Shown here: positions 26,470 through 34,812 of the stretch, piece by piece
How the letters are laid out: each line of letters starts with the position of its first letter
How positions within the stretch are numbered: the first letter of the stretch is position 1
Assembly: GCA_963766195.1 (NCBI GenBank)
Contig: CAVXYY010000005.1
Span: 620,001-684,000, forward strand
Source of the DNA: JAHEFT01 sp963766195
Lineage (GTDB): Bacteria; Pseudomonadota; Gammaproteobacteria; Xanthomonadales; SZUA-36
Reading direction: 5' to 3'
Length of the DNA stretch: 64,000 nucleotides
Translations under genes and position numbers: made by a program
Notes under the pieces: model-generated
What the model was told of the DNA's origin: nothing
The model's database searches: none
Seen by the model: the letters and a program-made list of their open reading frames with translations, nothing else

Positions 26470-26979
26470 GTGATCACCGAAATTTTCATTGCACTGTTCG
26501 AGGCGGGTTTGCCGGTTGGCCTGGCCAGTTTCGGTTTAACCTGGTGGGCGCTGAAGAAAAACTATATTGCCCCTGTTGATAATCTGAAGAGCCTTGAGCT
26601 GGCAGTGAAAAAGCGGGCGAAAGACAAGAAGCTGAAAAAAGAAGGTGATCACGTTCACAGGAAGTGGCTGGCGTTCGGCGGCGGATTTTATGGTGTCGTC
26701 GCGCTGCTGACCTGGGTGGTCGTCGAAATCACGGAAGTCGTAAATTTTATCCTGCAGCTCGGCGGAGTGGTTGAGCTGATCAGAAACCTCTCGTTCGGCC
26801 TGATCATCAATTTGCTTGTGGGCGCGATCAAAAATTTTGTTGTTGCGATCGCCTGGCCCTTCTACTGGATGGGTGAAATTCAAAGTGAATTCATCTGGGT
26901 CTGGTTCGTCGTGGTTTATGGCGCTTACTGGGCGGGAAGCCGGCTGGCGCTGCGAAAAATTGGACTGCAAAAAATTTGA
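26470..26979 (+). CDS. Integral membrane protein of unknown function
   Basis: The frame is open much further upstream across hslU and hslV, but that part is an antisense shadow. The GTG at 26470 with AGAAGGGTGG about 10 bp upstream gives a 169-residue protein. It starts with a membrane helix (residues 3-25), then a lysine-rich loop (KKRAKDKKLKKEGDH) and further hydrophobic segments at about 68-95, 100-125 and 135-155. I do not recognise the family. It is divergent from hslV and 55 bp upstream of aqpZ on the same strand. Confidence 0.65.
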   Translation: MITEIFIALFEAGLPVGLASFGLTWWALKKNYIAPVDNLKSLELAVKKRAKDKKLKKEGDHVHRKWLAFGGGFYGVVALLTWVVVEITEVVNFILQLGGVVELIRNLSFGLIINLLVGAIKNFVVAIAWPFYWMGEIQSEFIWVWFVVVYGAYWAGSRLALRKIGLQKI

Positions 26980-27034
26980 GTTGTTTCCGGCTAAACCTGT
27001 GATGGTTAAGCTGATTTTTGGAGGGAGAGATCAA

Positions 27035-27727
27035 ATGTCACTTGCAAAAAAATCGGTTGCTGAATTTATCGGAACGTTCTGGCTGGTGCTCGGTGGTTGT
27101 GGCGCGGCTGTCATTTCCGCCGGGTTTCCCGAGTTTGGGATCGGCTTTGTAGGGGTTGCACTGGCCTTCGGCCTGACCGTTCTGACCATGGCTTACGGCA
27201 TCGGGCATATTTCCGGTTGCCATCTGAACCCGGCGGTAACTGTAGGGCTGGCGGTTGCCGGCCGGTTCAAATTCTCCGAACTTCCGGCTTACGTGATCGC
27301 CCAGGTCCTCGGAGCGACCGCGGCGGCAGCAGTGCTGGCCTGGATCGCCAGCGGCGCGCCGGGGTTCGACCTCGCCGCCGGCCTGGCGTCGAATGGTTAC
27401 GGTGATCATTCTCCGGGCGGTTACTCGATGGAGTCCGGATTTGTGACCGAAGTCGTCATGACCCTGATGTTCCTGATCATCATCCTCGGCTCGACCGATG
27501 GGCGGGCACCGGTCGGGTTTGCACCGATCGCCATTGGTCTCGGCCTGACCCTGATCCACCTGATCAGCATTCCGGTGACCAACACTTCGGTGAATCCGGC
27601 TCGTAGTACCGGACCCGCACTGATCGTGGGTGGCTGGGCGATCGCCCAGTTATGGATGTTCTGGGTAGCGCCCATCATCGGGGCGGCCATCGCCGGGCTG
27701 GTGTACCGCTGGTTCGAAAAAGAGTAG
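27035..27727 (+). CDS. aqpZ: Aquaporin, AqpZ-like
   Basis: The 230-residue channel has six membrane segments and both NPA boxes, HLNPAVTV (Asn65) and NTSVNPARSTGPAL (about residue 190), with the arginine of the selectivity filter after the second box. Length and sequence fit bacterial water channel AqpZ rather than the larger GlpF glycerol channels. The ATG is preceded by GGAGGGAGAG. The stop TAG is the first TAG of the REP element at 27724-27811. Confidence 0.95.
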   Translation: MSLAKKSVAEFIGTFWLVLGGCGAAVISAGFPEFGIGFVGVALAFGLTVLTMAYGIGHISGCHLNPAVTVGLAVAGRFKFSELPAYVIAQVLGATAAAAVLAWIASGAPGFDLAAGLASNGYGDHSPGGYSMESGFVTEVVMTLMFLIIILGSTDGRAPVGFAPIAIGLGLTLIHLISIPVTNTSVNPARSTGPALIVGGWAIAQLWMFWVAPIIGAAIAGLVYRWFEKE

Positions 27728-27811
27728 GAGCGGTTCATGGCCGCGATCGAACTCCGAACCCGGTGACGAACCGGGTTTGGAGTCGCAATCGCGGCCGTGG
27801 GCCGCTCCTAC
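27724..27811. repeat. REPIN, family A, with an inner 25-nt hairpin module (copy 5)
   Basis: The arms GTAGGAGCGGTTCATGGCCG and GCGGCCGTGGGCCGCTCCTA enclose a hairpin at 27752-27776 (CTCCGAACCCGGTGA...ACCGGGT) that matches 7846-7870 in the composite element at 24 of 25 positions. The left TAG ends aqpZ and the right CTA (27808-27810) ends the convergent xerC, so one element supplies both stop codons. Confidence 0.88.
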
Positions 27812-28696
27812 GATTTCTTTTTGGCCCTGGGATGGGCCTTGTCGTAGACGCTGGCGAGGTGTTGAAAATCAAGGTGGGTGTAGACCTGCGTGGTTGAAAT
27901 GTCGGCGTGTCCCAGGAGTTCCTGAACAGCCCTGAGGTCGCCCGAGGACTCGAGCATATGGCTGGCAAAGCTGTGTCTCAGACAGGTGCGGATACACCTG
28001 TTGGGGCAGCCCCTGTCGCCGCGCCCAGTAGCGCACCCTCGCCTGGATGGTCCGGTTTGAAATGGGTGTTCCCCGGTTGCTGACAAACACGTGCGGCTCT
28101 TCAAATCCGGCGAAATTACCCCGTGCTTTACGCCATTTGTCCAGCGCTGCAGCGGCATAGCTGCCCACCGGAACCACGCGGGTCTTGTTGCCCTTGCCGG
28201 TCACCGTGACCAGTCCGGAAGCGGCGTCAACCTGGTTCCATTTGAGACTGGCGAGTTCAGACAGGCGCAAGCCTGATGAGTAAAACAATTCCAGGATGGC
28301 TTTGTCCCGAATGGCAAGCGGCGTTTTGTCCTGGATGTCCAGCAGGCGCGTTACCGCGTCGGCATCGAGCGTAGACGGCAGTTTTTTCTGTGTTTTCGGT
28401 GCTTTTACGGCTGTTGCCGGGTTGCGATCGGCCAGGCCTTCTTTCATCAGCCAGCGGTAATAGCTGCGGATGGCGGACAAAACCCGTTGCAGGCTGCGCG
28501 AACCCAGGCCCTGCCGGTGTAACCGGGCGACCAGGCCACGCACCTGGTGTTCATTGATTTTTCCGGGGTCGGTGACGCCGAGTCGCTCCATCTCCCCGGC
28601 AAACAACGCTAGGTCCCGCTGGTACGCAGACCGGGTTCGCGGTGAAAGACCACGCTCATGGCCCAGGTAGTCGAGGAATCTTTGCCGGCTCTGCAT
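27808..28696 (-). pseudogene. xerC: Tyrosine recombinase XerC, interrupted by a +1 frameshift
   Basis: The first frame carries the SAM-like N-domain and catalytic Arg and Lys boxes (SSGLRLSELASLKW, VTGKGNKTRVVPVG) and runs to QQVYPH. The second frame resumes with LRHSFASHMLESSGDLRAVQELLGHADISTTQVYTH and the XerC tail FQHLASVYDKAHPRAK. About 27980 four bases stand where E. coli XerC has one Lys codon, so one base is extra; it falls inside the HxxR catalytic box. The span of 889 bp is 3n+1, giving about 295 residues when corrected. The lptM-dapF-DUF484-xerC order confirms identity. XerC resolves chromosome dimers and is expected to be functional, so sequencing error is plausible. Confidence 0.88.
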
Positions 28697-28719
28697 GATT
28701 CCGGAAGGATACACCGGTT

Positions 28720-29421
28720 TCAGGCTGTGCGGCGACGCGCCTCGGGTTCTTCGCCCGCCAGCGTGGCGGAAATCACATTCGCCAGCAAATCCAGGAACAG
28801 CGTGCCCATGCCGGGGTAGAAGCGCGCCGGATTACTGCTGCCGATCGCCATCATGCCGTCAGCTCCTTTTTCTCCCAGCGGGATCAAGGCGGTGGATTGC
28901 ACCCAGCGGGCTTTGCTGCCGAACAGGAAGTTCAGTTTGGTTTCATTCAGCCTGCCGCAAACCGTCTGGTCTTTTTCCAGCATCACCAGGAAGGGTTCCA
29001 CTGCCGGGTCGTCGGCCCTGATGCCCATTACGTCCTCTCCCGCCAGGGCGGCGGTTTCCTGGTCAAACAGGCAGATCTGCAGGATATCGGCGTTGAAATC
29101 GTTGAGCAGGCTGTTGCCCAGGTGTGTGAAAAACTCCTTTCTCGAACCAATCATCATGAGTTCGAGCGTGAGCGCGTGAAGTCGCGACATGAGTTTTTCG
29201 TTTTCCGAAGCAACCTGGATCAGGCGTTTGAGCTGTTTGCTCATGTCTTCATTGCTGGCCCGTAATTGTTCAACCTGGCGTTCAATCATGGAAACGGCTG
29301 GCCCGCTCTGGTGACTGAGTTCCAGGACTTCCAGTACGTCGGGGTTGTTGTTGAGAAAATCCGGGTGTTTTCGCAGGTAGCTTGCGACTACTTTTTTCAA
29401 GGATGTTTTGTCGTCACTCAT
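28720..29421 (-). CDS. DUF484 family (GAF-like) protein
   Basis: The 233-residue protein starts with the typical DUF484 phrase VASYLRKHPDFLNNNPDVLEVLEL, has a coiled-coil-like helix (residues about 40-75) and a GAF-like C-terminal domain (SVWVQSTALIPLGEKGADGMMAIGSSNPARFYPGMGTLFLDLL-type region). Function is unknown. It overlaps dapF by 8 bp and precedes xerC by about 20 bp, the arrangement of yigA in E. coli, so it is part of the lptM-dapF-DUF484-xerC operon. Confidence 0.9.
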   Translation of the reverse strand: MSDDKTSLKKVVASYLRKHPDFLNNNPDVLEVLELSHQSGPAVSMIERQVEQLRASNEDMSKQLKRLIQVASENEKLMSRLHALTLELMMIGSRKEFFTHLGNSLLNDFNADILQICLFDQETAALAGEDVMGIRADDPAVEPFLVMLEKDQTVCGRLNETKLNFLFGSKARWVQSTALIPLGEKGADGMMAIGSSNPARFYPGMGTLFLDLLANVISATLAGEEPEARRRTA

Positions 29422-30244
29422 TCAAGGTCCCTCTGAATACGTGTTCGGCCGGCCCCTTCATCACCATGGGCTGCTGGTTTCCCGGCCACTTTATCACAAG
29501 ATGCCCGCCCGGAAGAAAGACATCCACTTCCTCGTCCACCCGGCCGGAGCGCCGCAGGATGGCAACAGCGGCGCAGGCGCCGGAACCGCAGGCCAGGGTT
29601 TCCCCGGCGCCACGTTCAACCACCCGCAAATGTATTTTTGAAGGCCCGGCCAATTGTGCAAATCCGGCGTTGCAGCCATCGGGAAACACTTCGTGCTTGC
29701 TGATGAAATCGCCGATGGCCGGAATTTCCGGGCTGTCGATATCCCGGGTCAGTAAAAGGGCATGCGGATTACCCATGGATGCCGCTCCGAATTCAAGCAA
29801 GCCCCAGGGCGAATCCAGTTGATACATGCCGTCTTTGCCCGGCAGGCGAACCGGGATGGCTTCAGCTTCGAATGAAGGCACGCCCATCTCTATCTCGAAA
29901 TCATCATCCATGCAGCGCCGCATCGTGACCACCCCGGCCGGGCTCTCGACGGTGAAGGGCAGGTTTGCGATCTCTCCGTTCATTACGAGGTACAGCCCGA
30001 TACAGCGCGCACCGTTCCCGCACTGGCTGGCCGGGCTGCCGTCGGAATTCCAGATTTCGTAGCGTGCTGCATGTTCCGGGTGAGCGGCGTTGCGCAGAAC
30101 CAGGATCTGATCGCAGCCGATCCCGCGATGACGGTCGGACAAACGGGCGGCAATTTCCGGGTTCACGACAAATTCCCGTTCGCGCGCATCAATCAGCACG
30201 AAGTCATTGCCGGCCCCGTGCATCTTGTGAAAATTCAGAACCAT
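29414..30244 (-). CDS. dapF: Diaminopimelate epimerase
   Basis: The two catalytic cysteines are present: Cys75 in SQCGNGARC and Cys219 in ETLACGSGACA. The start MHGAGNDFVLID and the 276-residue length are standard for DapF, which converts LL- to meso-diaminopimelate for lysine and peptidoglycan synthesis. It lies 15 bp after lptM and overlaps the DUF484 gene by 8 bp. Confidence 0.97.
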   Translation of the reverse strand: MVLNFHKMHGAGNDFVLIDAREREFVVNPEIAARLSDRHRGIGCDQILVLRNAAHPEHAARYEIWNSDGSPASQCGNGARCIGLYLVMNGEIANLPFTVESPAGVVTMRRCMDDDFEIEMGVPSFEAEAIPVRLPGKDGMYQLDSPWGLLEFGAASMGNPHALLLTRDIDSPEIPAIGDFISKHEVFPDGCNAGFAQLAGPSKIHLRVVERGAGETLACGSGACAAVAILRRSGRVDEEVDVFLPGGHLVIKWPGNQQPMVMKGPAEHVFRGTLNE

Positions 30245-30259
30245 CGAATGAAAGGGTGC

Positions 30260-30451
30260 TCAGCGATTGTCTTCATTTTCCTCGATTTCCTGCTCGGCGG
30301 TCTGCTCTGAAACGGGTGGCGCGTCCCCCGGCACCGTTTGTGCTTCCTTGTCCGGAAGGTACAAGGGGCCGGTCTGCCCGCAGGCGGCCACCGACAGCAT
30401 CAGGCAGCAACAGGGAATCAGGGCCAGGTAAAGCTTTCCGGTTCTTTTCAT
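30260..30451 (-). CDS. lptM: LptM-like small lipoprotein
   Basis: The 63-residue product has a lipoprotein signal ending in VAAC, directly followed by GQTGPLYLP, the conserved motif of LptM (YifL). LptM assists assembly of the LptDE lipopolysaccharide translocon. The frame is open further upstream, but the signal peptide fixes the start at the ATG at 30451. It is immediately upstream of dapF, as in E. coli. The C-terminus is acidic and longer than in E. coli. Confidence 0.88.
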   Translation of the reverse strand: MKRTGKLYLALIPCCCLMLSVAACGQTGPLYLPDKEAQTVPGDAPPVSEQTAEQEIEENEDNR

Positions 30452-30491
30452 CGGCAGGTTGAACATTGCAAGGGCTGGTACACTATACGCC

Positions 30492-31205
30492 ATGAATACA
30501 CAGGAATCAGCCATCTCATTTGAAGTTGACCGGCTATGGGCCCCCGCCCTGCAAACGGTCGAATTATCCACCGGACCCGCGCCGACGGCTGCCGTCATCT
30601 GGCTGCACGGCCTGGGTGCTGACGGCCATGATTTTGAACCCATCGTTCCTCACTTGCTGTGGACGGGCGCCCCGCAAATCCGGTTTGTATTTCCGCACGC
30701 GCCCATCAGGCCGGTCACCATCAATGGCGGCATGGAAATGCGCGCATGGTATGACATCGTCGACCTGTCGCTGGGCCGGGACCACGATCAGAAAGGCATC
30801 GCGGAAAGTGTCAACCAGGCAGCCGCGCTGATCGCCCGCGAGCGCAAGCGGGGGATTGCTGCCGAACGCATCATCGTTGCCGGGTTTTCACAGGGCGGCG
30901 CCATCGCTTTGCAACTGGCGCTCAGGTACCCGGAAACGTTGGCGGGCCTGGTCGCGCTTTCGACTTACCTGCTCATGGATCAGCGGCTCGCTAATGAAAG
31001 GCACGAAGCCAACAGGTCTCTTCCGGTGTTTGTCGGGCACGGTTTGTCGGACCCGATGGTGCCCTGTTTTCTCGGAGAGCAGGTGGCCGGACGCCTGCGT
31101 GAGATGGGTCATGAAGTCGAATGGCACCGCTACCCGATGCTGCACGCTGTGTGCCCGCAGGAAATTGCCGACTTGTCTGCCTGGATGCAAAAGTGCCTCC
31201 CCTGA
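30492..31205 (+). CDS. Carboxylesterase/phospholipase family hydrolase
   Basis: The fold and motifs are those of the phospholipase/carboxylesterase family (EstB-like): VIWLHGLGADGHDF near residue 37, the nucleophile elbow GFSQGGAIALQ with Ser at about residue 136, Asp in GHGLSDPMVP and the His in YPMLHAVCPQE. The ATG at 30492 was preferred over a TTG at 30459. The 3' end overlaps the sensor kinase gene. The natural substrate is unknown. It is divergent from lptM with a gap of 40 bp. Confidence 0.9.
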   Translation: MNTQESAISFEVDRLWAPALQTVELSTGPAPTAAVIWLHGLGADGHDFEPIVPHLLWTGAPQIRFVFPHAPIRPVTINGGMEMRAWYDIVDLSLGRDHDQKGIAESVNQAAALIARERKRGIAAERIIVAGFSQGGAIALQLALRYPETLAGLVALSTYLLMDQRLANERHEANRSLPVFVGHGLSDPMVPCFLGEQVAGRLREMGHEVEWHRYPMLHAVCPQEIADLSAWMQKCLP

Positions 31206-32269
31206 CACAGGTGCGCCGGACTCTGGAGATTGATCCCGGGGAGGAATCACCGGGAATTTATCCGCCGTCATTTTGCGATTGGCGCTTGCTGCTCGCAGTG
31301 ATCGTCATCACCGAGGTCTCGGTGGTCCTGGTCGGGCTCGGCCAGGGCGGTATACCGGATTGGCAATGGCTGGCAATGGCCAGCGTCTATTCCCAATGGA
31401 TGGCGTTATTCTGCGCGGCGGGTATTTGTCTGACCAGCGGCTGGACCGGGCGGCTGTCCTCGCGGGGCGCCTGGCTTGGCAGCTGGCTGGTAAGCACCTG
31501 TCTTGCGGGGATATTCAGCTATGCGGCGTGGCGGGCTGATTCAGTCGCAGATCCAGGTTTGATCAAGGATCCGGTCGTCATATTCATGTGGAAAAGTGTC
31601 TTCGCAGTTGGCCTGGTCAGCGTGGTATTTTTCCGTTACCTGGAAATCAGGGCGCGTTGGCGGTCGCAGCTGATCGCTCAGGCGGAGGCCAGGGTGCAGG
31701 CCCTGCAAGCCAGGATTCACCCCCACTTCCTGTTCAACAGCCTGAACACGATAGCGAGCCTGATACCGGACGACCCGGTGAACGCGGAAGCGGCTACGCT
31801 CGATCTCGCCGATATTTTCCGCGGCAGCATGCAAAGGGCTGACAAACTCATTTCACTCGCCGACGAGCTTCACGTTGCGCGCCAGTACCTGGACATGGAA
31901 CAACGCCGCCTGGGCGACCGGCTAACCGTCGACTGGCGGGTGGCGGAACTGCCTGCTGGAGCCGCGGTGCTTCCGCTGACCCTGCAGCCTTTGCTGGAGA
32001 ATGCCGTGTCACACGGTATCCAAACGCTCGAGAAAGGCGGAAAATTGTCCGTGTACGGCCGTGCGGAAGGCGACCAGGTCGTTGTGACTATCAGTAATCC
32101 GCTGGCTCCGGAGGGGTCCGTGACGGGTGGCCACGGGATGGCCATCAGGAACATTCGCGAGCGGCTTTCACTTGCTTTCGGCGCACGCGCCAGTTTGCTG
32201 ACCAACCAGGATAAGGAACGGTTCTATGCCGTATTGAGTTTGCCCTATGTTAACTATTCTGATCATTGA
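31193..32269 (+). CDS. LytS/AlgZ-type sensor histidine kinase
   Basis: About four hydrophobic segments (residues about 25-145) form a membrane sensor, followed by the His_kinase box ARIHPHFLFNSLNTIASL with the phospho-acceptor at about His176, and the ATPase part with QPLLENAVSHGIQ and GHGMAIRNIRERL. This is the AlgZ/FimS/LytS class. The start is uncertain: GTG at 31193 or 31211, both overlapping or abutting the esterase gene. It overlaps the response regulator gene by 23 bp, so the two form a pair. Confidence 0.88.
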   Translation: MPPLTQVRRTLEIDPGEESPGIYPPSFCDWRLLLAVIVITEVSVVLVGLGQGGIPDWQWLAMASVYSQWMALFCAAGICLTSGWTGRLSSRGAWLGSWLVSTCLAGIFSYAAWRADSVADPGLIKDPVVIFMWKSVFAVGLVSVVFFRYLEIRARWRSQLIAQAEARVQALQARIHPHFLFNSLNTIASLIPDDPVNAEAATLDLADIFRGSMQRADKLISLADELHVARQYLDMEQRRLGDRLTVDWRVAELPAGAAVLPLTLQPLLENAVSHGIQTLEKGGKLSVYGRAEGDQVVVTISNPLAPEGSVTGGHGMAIRNIRERLSLAFGARASLLTNQDKERFYAVLSLPYVNYSDH

Positions 32270-32963
32270 CGACGAACAGCCGGCACGTGACCGGCTGCGA
32301 CGCCTGCTGGGTAATGTGCCCAAGTTCGAAATTGCGGGCGAAGCCGCCAGCAGCAGCGAAGCCCTTGAGCGAATCCGCGAACTGAGCCCGGACATACTGC
32401 TGCTGGATATTTCGATGCCAGGCATGGACGGGATGTCGCTCGCGCGGGTTTTGCAGCAGGGCGGCGCGTCACCCGCGATTATTTTTTGCACCGCTTACCA
32501 GGACCAGGCACTGAAGGCTTTTGAAGTCGAGGCCGTTGATTACCTGGTGAAACCCGTCCGCGAGGAACGGCTGGAAAAAGCGCTCGATAAGGCGCGCCGG
32601 ATGCTGGGCAAGGAAGACGTGCATGAGCAGGATCATTATGTTCGCTCGACCGTCGGAGGCAAAGTTGTCCTGACCCCGATCCACCGGGTGATTTGCATGA
32701 TTTCAGAGGACAAGTACACGACCGTGATCCACGAGAAAGGTACAACGGTGATCGACGAATCCCTGATGGACCTGGAAGAGAAGTTTCCCGCGTTGTTTTT
32801 CAGAATACACCGCAACGCCCTGGTGTCCCGCAAACATTTGCGGGGACTGGCGAGAACCCGGGAAGGCCAGACCCAGGCATTGTTGAGTGGTACGGACCGG
32901 CAACCGGAGGTAAGCCGCCGCAAAGTGGCCGCATTACGAAAATTACTGAGTGATATTTCATGA
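32247..32963 (+). CDS. algR: LytTR-family response regulator, AlgR-like
   Basis: The receiver domain has the acidic pair in ILIIDDEQPARDRL, the phospho-acceptor Asp54 in ILLLDISMPGMDG and Lys in YLVKPVREERL. The C-terminal LytTR DNA-binding domain runs from about residue 135 (ICMISEDKYTTVIHEKG... FFRIHRNALVSRKHL). The gene overlaps hemC by 4 bp (ATGA). The kinase-AlgR-hemC-hemD order is known from Pseudomonas, where AlgR controls alginate, motility and virulence traits. The symbol is by context and similarity. Confidence 0.88.
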   Translation: MLTILIIDDEQPARDRLRRLLGNVPKFEIAGEAASSSEALERIRELSPDILLLDISMPGMDGMSLARVLQQGGASPAIIFCTAYQDQALKAFEVEAVDYLVKPVREERLEKALDKARRMLGKEDVHEQDHYVRSTVGGKVVLTPIHRVICMISEDKYTTVIHEKGTTVIDESLMDLEEKFPALFFRIHRNALVSRKHLRGLARTREGQTQALLSGTDRQPEVSRRKVAALRKLLSDIS

Positions 32964-33880
32964 TACAAGCGATAAGAATAGCAACCAGAAAAAGCGAGCT
33001 CGCCCTGTGGCAGGCCAATCATGTTGCCGCTTTGTTGCGGGAACGGAACCCCGGCCTCAAGGTGGAACTGCTGCCCATGGTGACCAAAGGGGACATCATC
33101 CTGGACCGGCCGTTGGCGCAGATTGGCGGCAAGGGTCTGTTTTTGAAAGAACTCGAAAGGGCCCTGCTCAATGGCGATGCGGATATCGCGGTGCATTCGA
33201 TGAAAGACGTGCCGGTCGAGCAGGTTCCCGGTTTGACCGTTGAGGTGATGCTGGAACGAGCAAATCCGTTCGACGCATTGCTCAGTCGCGAGGGCTTGAC
33301 CCTGTCCGGCCTGGCGCCGGGGGCGCGCGTCGGCACCAGCAGTCTGCGCCGCCAGTGCCAGCTGCGGGCCCTGCGTCCGGACCTCGTTGTCAGGGATCTC
33401 AGGGGTAACGTGAATACCCGGGTGCGTAAACTGCAGGAAGGCGAATACGACGCCATTATTCTTGCCTGCGCAGGGTTGGAGCGACTCGGCATGGATCATC
33501 TCATCACGGAAACACTGGAGCCGCCCCGGTGGCTGCCCGCCGGCACCCAGGGGACCATCGGAATCCAGTGCAGGGAGGAAGACAGCGCGGTCAGTGACCT
33601 GATCGAGCCGTTGAAGGATCCGGATACCGTGTTGCGCACGCGGGCCGAACGGGTTGTGGCCACTGCATTGCATGGCAGCTGCCAGGTGCCCCTGGCTGTA
33701 TTTGCGGACCTCGATGGCGACCAGTTGCGGATAAGCGCCATGGTTGGCATGCCGGACGGCAGCAGGCTGGTGCGCGCGGAAATATCCGGCCCATCGAAAG
33801 ACGTCGAGCGGCTTTCAGCCGCTGTCGCCGGAGAATTGATCAGCCAGGGGGCTGACAGGATTATTGCGTCACTGAGATGA
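32960..33880 (+). CDS. hemC: Porphobilinogen deaminase (hydroxymethylbilane synthase)
   Basis: The protein begins RIATRKSELALWQA and contains HSMKDVP, GTSSLRRQCQL and RDLRGNVNTR, all HemC signatures; Cys241 in LHGSCQVPLA holds the dipyrromethane cofactor. The catalytic Asp lies in SMKDVP-adjacent chain. HemC polymerises four porphobilinogens into hydroxymethylbilane in tetrapyrrole synthesis. Length 306 is normal. It overlaps algR and hemD by 4 bp each, so translation is coupled. Confidence 0.98.
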   Translation: MIQAIRIATRKSELALWQANHVAALLRERNPGLKVELLPMVTKGDIILDRPLAQIGGKGLFLKELERALLNGDADIAVHSMKDVPVEQVPGLTVEVMLERANPFDALLSREGLTLSGLAPGARVGTSSLRRQCQLRALRPDLVVRDLRGNVNTRVRKLQEGEYDAIILACAGLERLGMDHLITETLEPPRWLPAGTQGTIGIQCREEDSAVSDLIEPLKDPDTVLRTRAERVVATALHGSCQVPLAVFADLDGDQLRISAMVGMPDGSRLVRAEISGPSKDVERLSAAVAGELISQGADRIIASLR

Positions 33881-34641
33881 ATTTCACGCACGTCTTCATT
33901 TCCAGGCCGCGCCAGGAGTCCGAGGAACTGGCGGCCATGCTGGAGCCGCTGGGCCTGCAAACGGTGGTGCAGCCGGCCTTCAATTACTTCCCCCAGGACA
34001 TCCGCTTGTCCCAGGCCGAAGTTTATGCCGAGATGGAGATGGCCGGCGCCGGCACTTTACTGGTCTTTACCAGTCCACGGGCTGTCGCCCATGGGCTTGC
34101 GCAGTTGCCGGACTCCGTCCGTTTCCATGCGCGGGTTGCCGCGATCGGTCCGGCAACCGCCATGGCGCTTGGCGACGCAGGAATCCGGGTCAATGTCACT
34201 CCCGCAACGGGTTATACCAGCGAAGCGCTGCTGGAAACACTTTCCCGGGAACGCCCGCCGCCGGCCATGGGGCGTCCTTTCGCGTTCATCATCTCGGCTC
34301 CGGGCGGCCGCCAAACGCTGTTCGAGAGCCTGGGTGAGAAGGGCTGGCGGGCCCGCCTGGTCATGGCCTACCGGCCGGAGCCGGCGGACATGGATAAACA
34401 GGAACTGGGAAAACTCGCTGAGGCTTCGGGCGTGCTCAGTGTCTGGACCAGCGCCAACACGATGAAGGCATTGTCCCAGCGGCTGCAGCCGTCAGCCTGG
34501 TTTCAGTTATGCCAGGGTGACTGGCTGGTCATTTCAGACCGGCTCAAACGGCTTGCCCGGGCATACGGGCCGGCCAGGGTGCATCTCGCGGCCGGTCCCG
34601 GGAACAGGGAGTTGTTTTCGGCCATCCGGAGCCTGGTTTAA
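33877..34641 (+). CDS. hemD: Uroporphyrinogen-III synthase
   Basis: The family is poorly conserved, but FTSPRAVAHGLAQLP, VAAIGPATAMALGDAGI and VWTSANTMKALSQRL are in the expected positions in the two-domain HemD fold, and the gene directly follows hemC with an ATGA overlap. The enzyme cyclises hydroxymethylbilane with ring-D inversion. A REP element follows 11 bp after the stop. Confidence 0.93.
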   Translation: MNFTHVFISRPRQESEELAAMLEPLGLQTVVQPAFNYFPQDIRLSQAEVYAEMEMAGAGTLLVFTSPRAVAHGLAQLPDSVRFHARVAAIGPATAMALGDAGIRVNVTPATGYTSEALLETLSRERPPPAMGRPFAFIISAPGGRQTLFESLGEKGWRARLVMAYRPEPADMDKQELGKLAEASGVLSVWTSANTMKALSQRLQPSAWFQLCQGDWLVISDRLKRLARAYGPARVHLAAGPGNRELFSAIRSLV

Positions 34642-34652
34642 GTCTGGAAAGC

Positions 34653-34714
34653 GTTGGAGCGGCCCATGGCCGCGATTCTTTCTAATGCATATCGCGGCCA
34701 TGGGCCGCTCCAAC
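34653..34714. repeat. REPIN, family A variant (copy 6)
   Basis: GTTGGAGCGGCCCATGGCCG at the left and GGCCATGGGCCGCTCCAAC at the right form the pair. The ends read GTTGG/CCAAC in place of GTAGG/CCTAC, so this copy carries no TAG. It separates hemD from hemX. Confidence 0.88.
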
Positions 34715-34812
34715 ATTTGATCCGGATTAACCGGCCCGGCAATAAAACGTGAACTGTTCGGCGCTTTTGGTTAGCATCATTATTCCTTCCGACAAATCAC
34801 AGGACACGATGG

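Noticed and set aside
32636..33673. 345-codon minus-strand frame opposite algR and hemC
   Set aside because: Antisense of strongly conserved genes with low-complexity translation and no recognisable motif.
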